Assembly: GCA_024279045.1 (NCBI GenBank)
Contig: JAJRRZ010000023.1
Location: 1-5,543 of the forward strand
Direction: 5' to 3'
Length of the DNA: 5,543 bases
DNA from: Alphaproteobacteria bacterium
GTDB lineage: Bacteria; Pseudomonadota; Alphaproteobacteria; Rhizobiales; Aestuariivirgaceae
Shown: positions 4,838 through 5,543 of the stretch, one piece after another
Numbering within the stretch: the stretch's first letter is position 1
Layout of the letters: each line of letters opens with the position of its first letter
Notes under the pieces: model-generated
Databases searched by the model: none
Seen by the model: only the letters and a program-made list of their open reading frames with translations
What the model was told of the DNA's origin: nothing
Made by a program: the position numbers and the translations under genes

Positions 4838-5074
4838 ATGCCGATGCCGGCGGAAGAAATCGAGCGGCTCATCAAGGAAGCTTTCCCCGATGCCGTCGTG
4901 GAAATTCAGGATCTGGCGGGAGATGGCGATCATTACGCCGCGAAGGTGATCAGCAAGGCGTTTGAAGGCAAGTCGCGGGTGCAGCAACATCAGATGGTCT
5001 ATGCCGCGTTGCAGGGCAAGATGGGTGGCGAGCTGCACGCCCTGGCCCTGCAAACCGCCACACCGGAAGAGTGA
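4838..5074 (+). CDS. BolA family protein, IbaG-like
   Basis: A 78-residue BolA-fold protein. MPMPAEEIERLIKEAFPDA is the first helix, followed by VEIQDLAGDGDHYAAKVISKAFEGKSRVQQHQMVYAALQGKMGGELHALALQT, the conserved core. GDGDHY supplies H32 and the invariant ELHAL supplies H67, the residues that bind a [2Fe-2S] cluster with a monothiol glutaredoxin in related proteins. The histidine in GDGxH places it with the IbaG/YrbA-like branch. The predicted role is cytosolic iron-sulfur and iron homeostasis. ATG 4838 has a consensus AGGAGG seven bases upstream, preferred to the in-frame ATG at 4844. In many alphaproteobacteria this gene lies after purL and before a monothiol glutaredoxin gene. Here neither neighbour is present: the 172 bases downstream lead into an IS. 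Confidence 0.93.
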   Translation: MPMPAEEIERLIKEAFPDAVVEIQDLAGDGDHYAAKVISKAFEGKSRVQQHQMVYAALQGKMGGELHALALQTATPEE

Positions 5075-5106
5075 GTACGATGGCCATATCCCGAAAACAC
5101 CCTGAT

Positions 5107-5231
5107 GGATTGCATGCGTGATGCAGCAGGACGAGTTGCGCTGTTGCCAGGGGTTGGCCAGGGTGGTGCCAGTAATGGGGGCATATTGCCGCTGGTGTAC
5201 CCATTTCGGCCATGCAGGATTGCACGCATGA
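5107..5231. repeat. 15-base direct repeat pair between bolA and the IS
   Basis: GGATTGCATGCGTGA (5107-5121) and GGATTGCACGCATGA (5217-5231) differ at two positions and lie 110 bases apart in the same orientation. The first also forms a small hairpin TGCAT/ATGCA (5111-5125). They could mark the IS boundary region or be coincidental. The terminal inverted repeat of the IS was not identified. Confidence 0.4.
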
Positions 5232-5246
5232 GTCGACCGTGAACAA

Positions 5247-5543
5247 TCAGCCATGAGGTTTGGCTGATGCTGGTGGGAGCAGCAGGAAGGCTGCCTGAAG
5301 CCATCTTTGGATGAGGCGCAAAAGAAGCTGGGCGAGGTAGCGCCGCAGCAGCCGGAAGTTGTATCCCACAGCAGCCAGGATGGCGTTGATGGCATCTCCA
5401 AGGCGTTGTGCCAGGTAATTGCGGCCCATGCGATGCTCTGCCTTCAGATGCCCGATGACCGGCTCCACCGCTGCCCTTCGCTTCATCAATCGCCTGATGG
5501 CCTTGGTCATGCGGCGTTTCTGGCCATCGACAAAGACCTTGAA
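5247..5543 (-). CDS. IS5-family (IS5-group) transposase, C-terminal fragment cut by window edge
   Basis: Ninety-eight codons run from the right edge to TGA at 5247. The sequence KVFVDGQKRRMTKAIRRLMKRRAAVEPVIGHLKAEHRMGRNYL, then GDAINAILAAVGYNFRLLRRYLAQLL, is the end of the DDE domain of IS5-group transposases. The catalytic glutamate is in AVEPVIGHLK, and the R(3)E(6)K part of the family signature is kept (R23, E27, K34 counted from the edge), with Met where Tyr is usual. An internal ATG at 5510 is not the real start, as the reading frame and family similarity continue upstream to the edge. The gene points toward bolA. Its group differs from the left-edge transposase, so the two are not halves of one element. 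Confidence 0.9.
   Translation of the reverse strand, partial: FKVFVDGQKRRMTKAIRRLMKRRAAVEPVIGHLKAEHRMGRNYLAQRLGDAINAILAAVGYNFRLLRRYLAQLLLRLIQRWLQAAFLLLPPASAKPHG

Noticed and set aside
4787..5401. Minus-strand 204-codon frame across bolA and the IS
   Set aside because: Antisense to bolA and out of frame with the transposase. No coherent protein features.
1..5543. The two transposase fragments as ends of one composite or single element
   Set aside because: Their sequences belong to different IS5-family groups (IS427-like N-terminus versus IS5-group AVEPVIGHLK C-terminus), so they are separate insertions.

Overview
The window looks like a piece of an alphaproteobacterial chromosome of moderately high GC. 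The evidence is the pairing of an ATPase-inhibitor zeta protein (DUF1476, essentially an alphaproteobacterial family) with a divergent purC-purS-purQ cluster, plus a stand-alone small PurS and an IbaG-like BolA protein. I cannot name the genus. No purine riboswitch, CRISPR array or phage gene is visible.

Layout, left to right: (1) 1-105, the N-terminal 35 codons of an IS427-like IS5-family transposase on the minus strand, cut by the window edge. (2) 215-375, a nearly perfect 161-bp palindrome with terminal inverted repeats and a TA on each side, read as a MITE-like non-autonomous element. (3) 418-2209, purQ, purS and purC on the minus strand (transcribed purC to purS to purQ), encoding three consecutive-pathway components of de novo purine synthesis. 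(4) 2210-2384, a divergent promoter region, then the zeta-subunit gene on the plus strand with a UUCG-loop terminator. (5) 2712-3066, a gene-free stretch with two clear hairpins, leading into a secreted L,D-transpeptidase (YkuD) that has a very arginine-rich C-terminal tail. (6) 3813-4157, a small two-helix membrane protein, convergent with the transpeptidase. (7) A complete tRNA-Asn(GTT) with a recognisable promoter. (8) 4392-4837, non-coding, holding a second diverged copy of the palindromic element. (9) bolA/ibaG with a strong ribosome binding site. (10) 5247-5543, the C-terminal end of a second IS5-family transposase of a different group, cut by the right edge.

Functionally this is a housekeeping segment. 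PurQ is the glutaminase and PurS the small bridging subunit of FGAM synthase, whose large subunit PurL is not in the window. PurC acts at the SAICAR step. The zeta protein restrains F1Fo-ATPase hydrolysis, the L,D-transpeptidase works on periplasmic peptidoglycan, and BolA partners a monothiol glutaredoxin in iron-sulfur metabolism. In many alphaproteobacteria purQ is followed by purL, then bolA and a grx gene. Here that order is broken: purQ runs into the palindromic element and an IS, while bolA sits beyond it, followed by another IS and no visible grx. The most interesting unexplained structure is the pair of palindromic elements bracketing the block, with copy 1 folding almost end to end.
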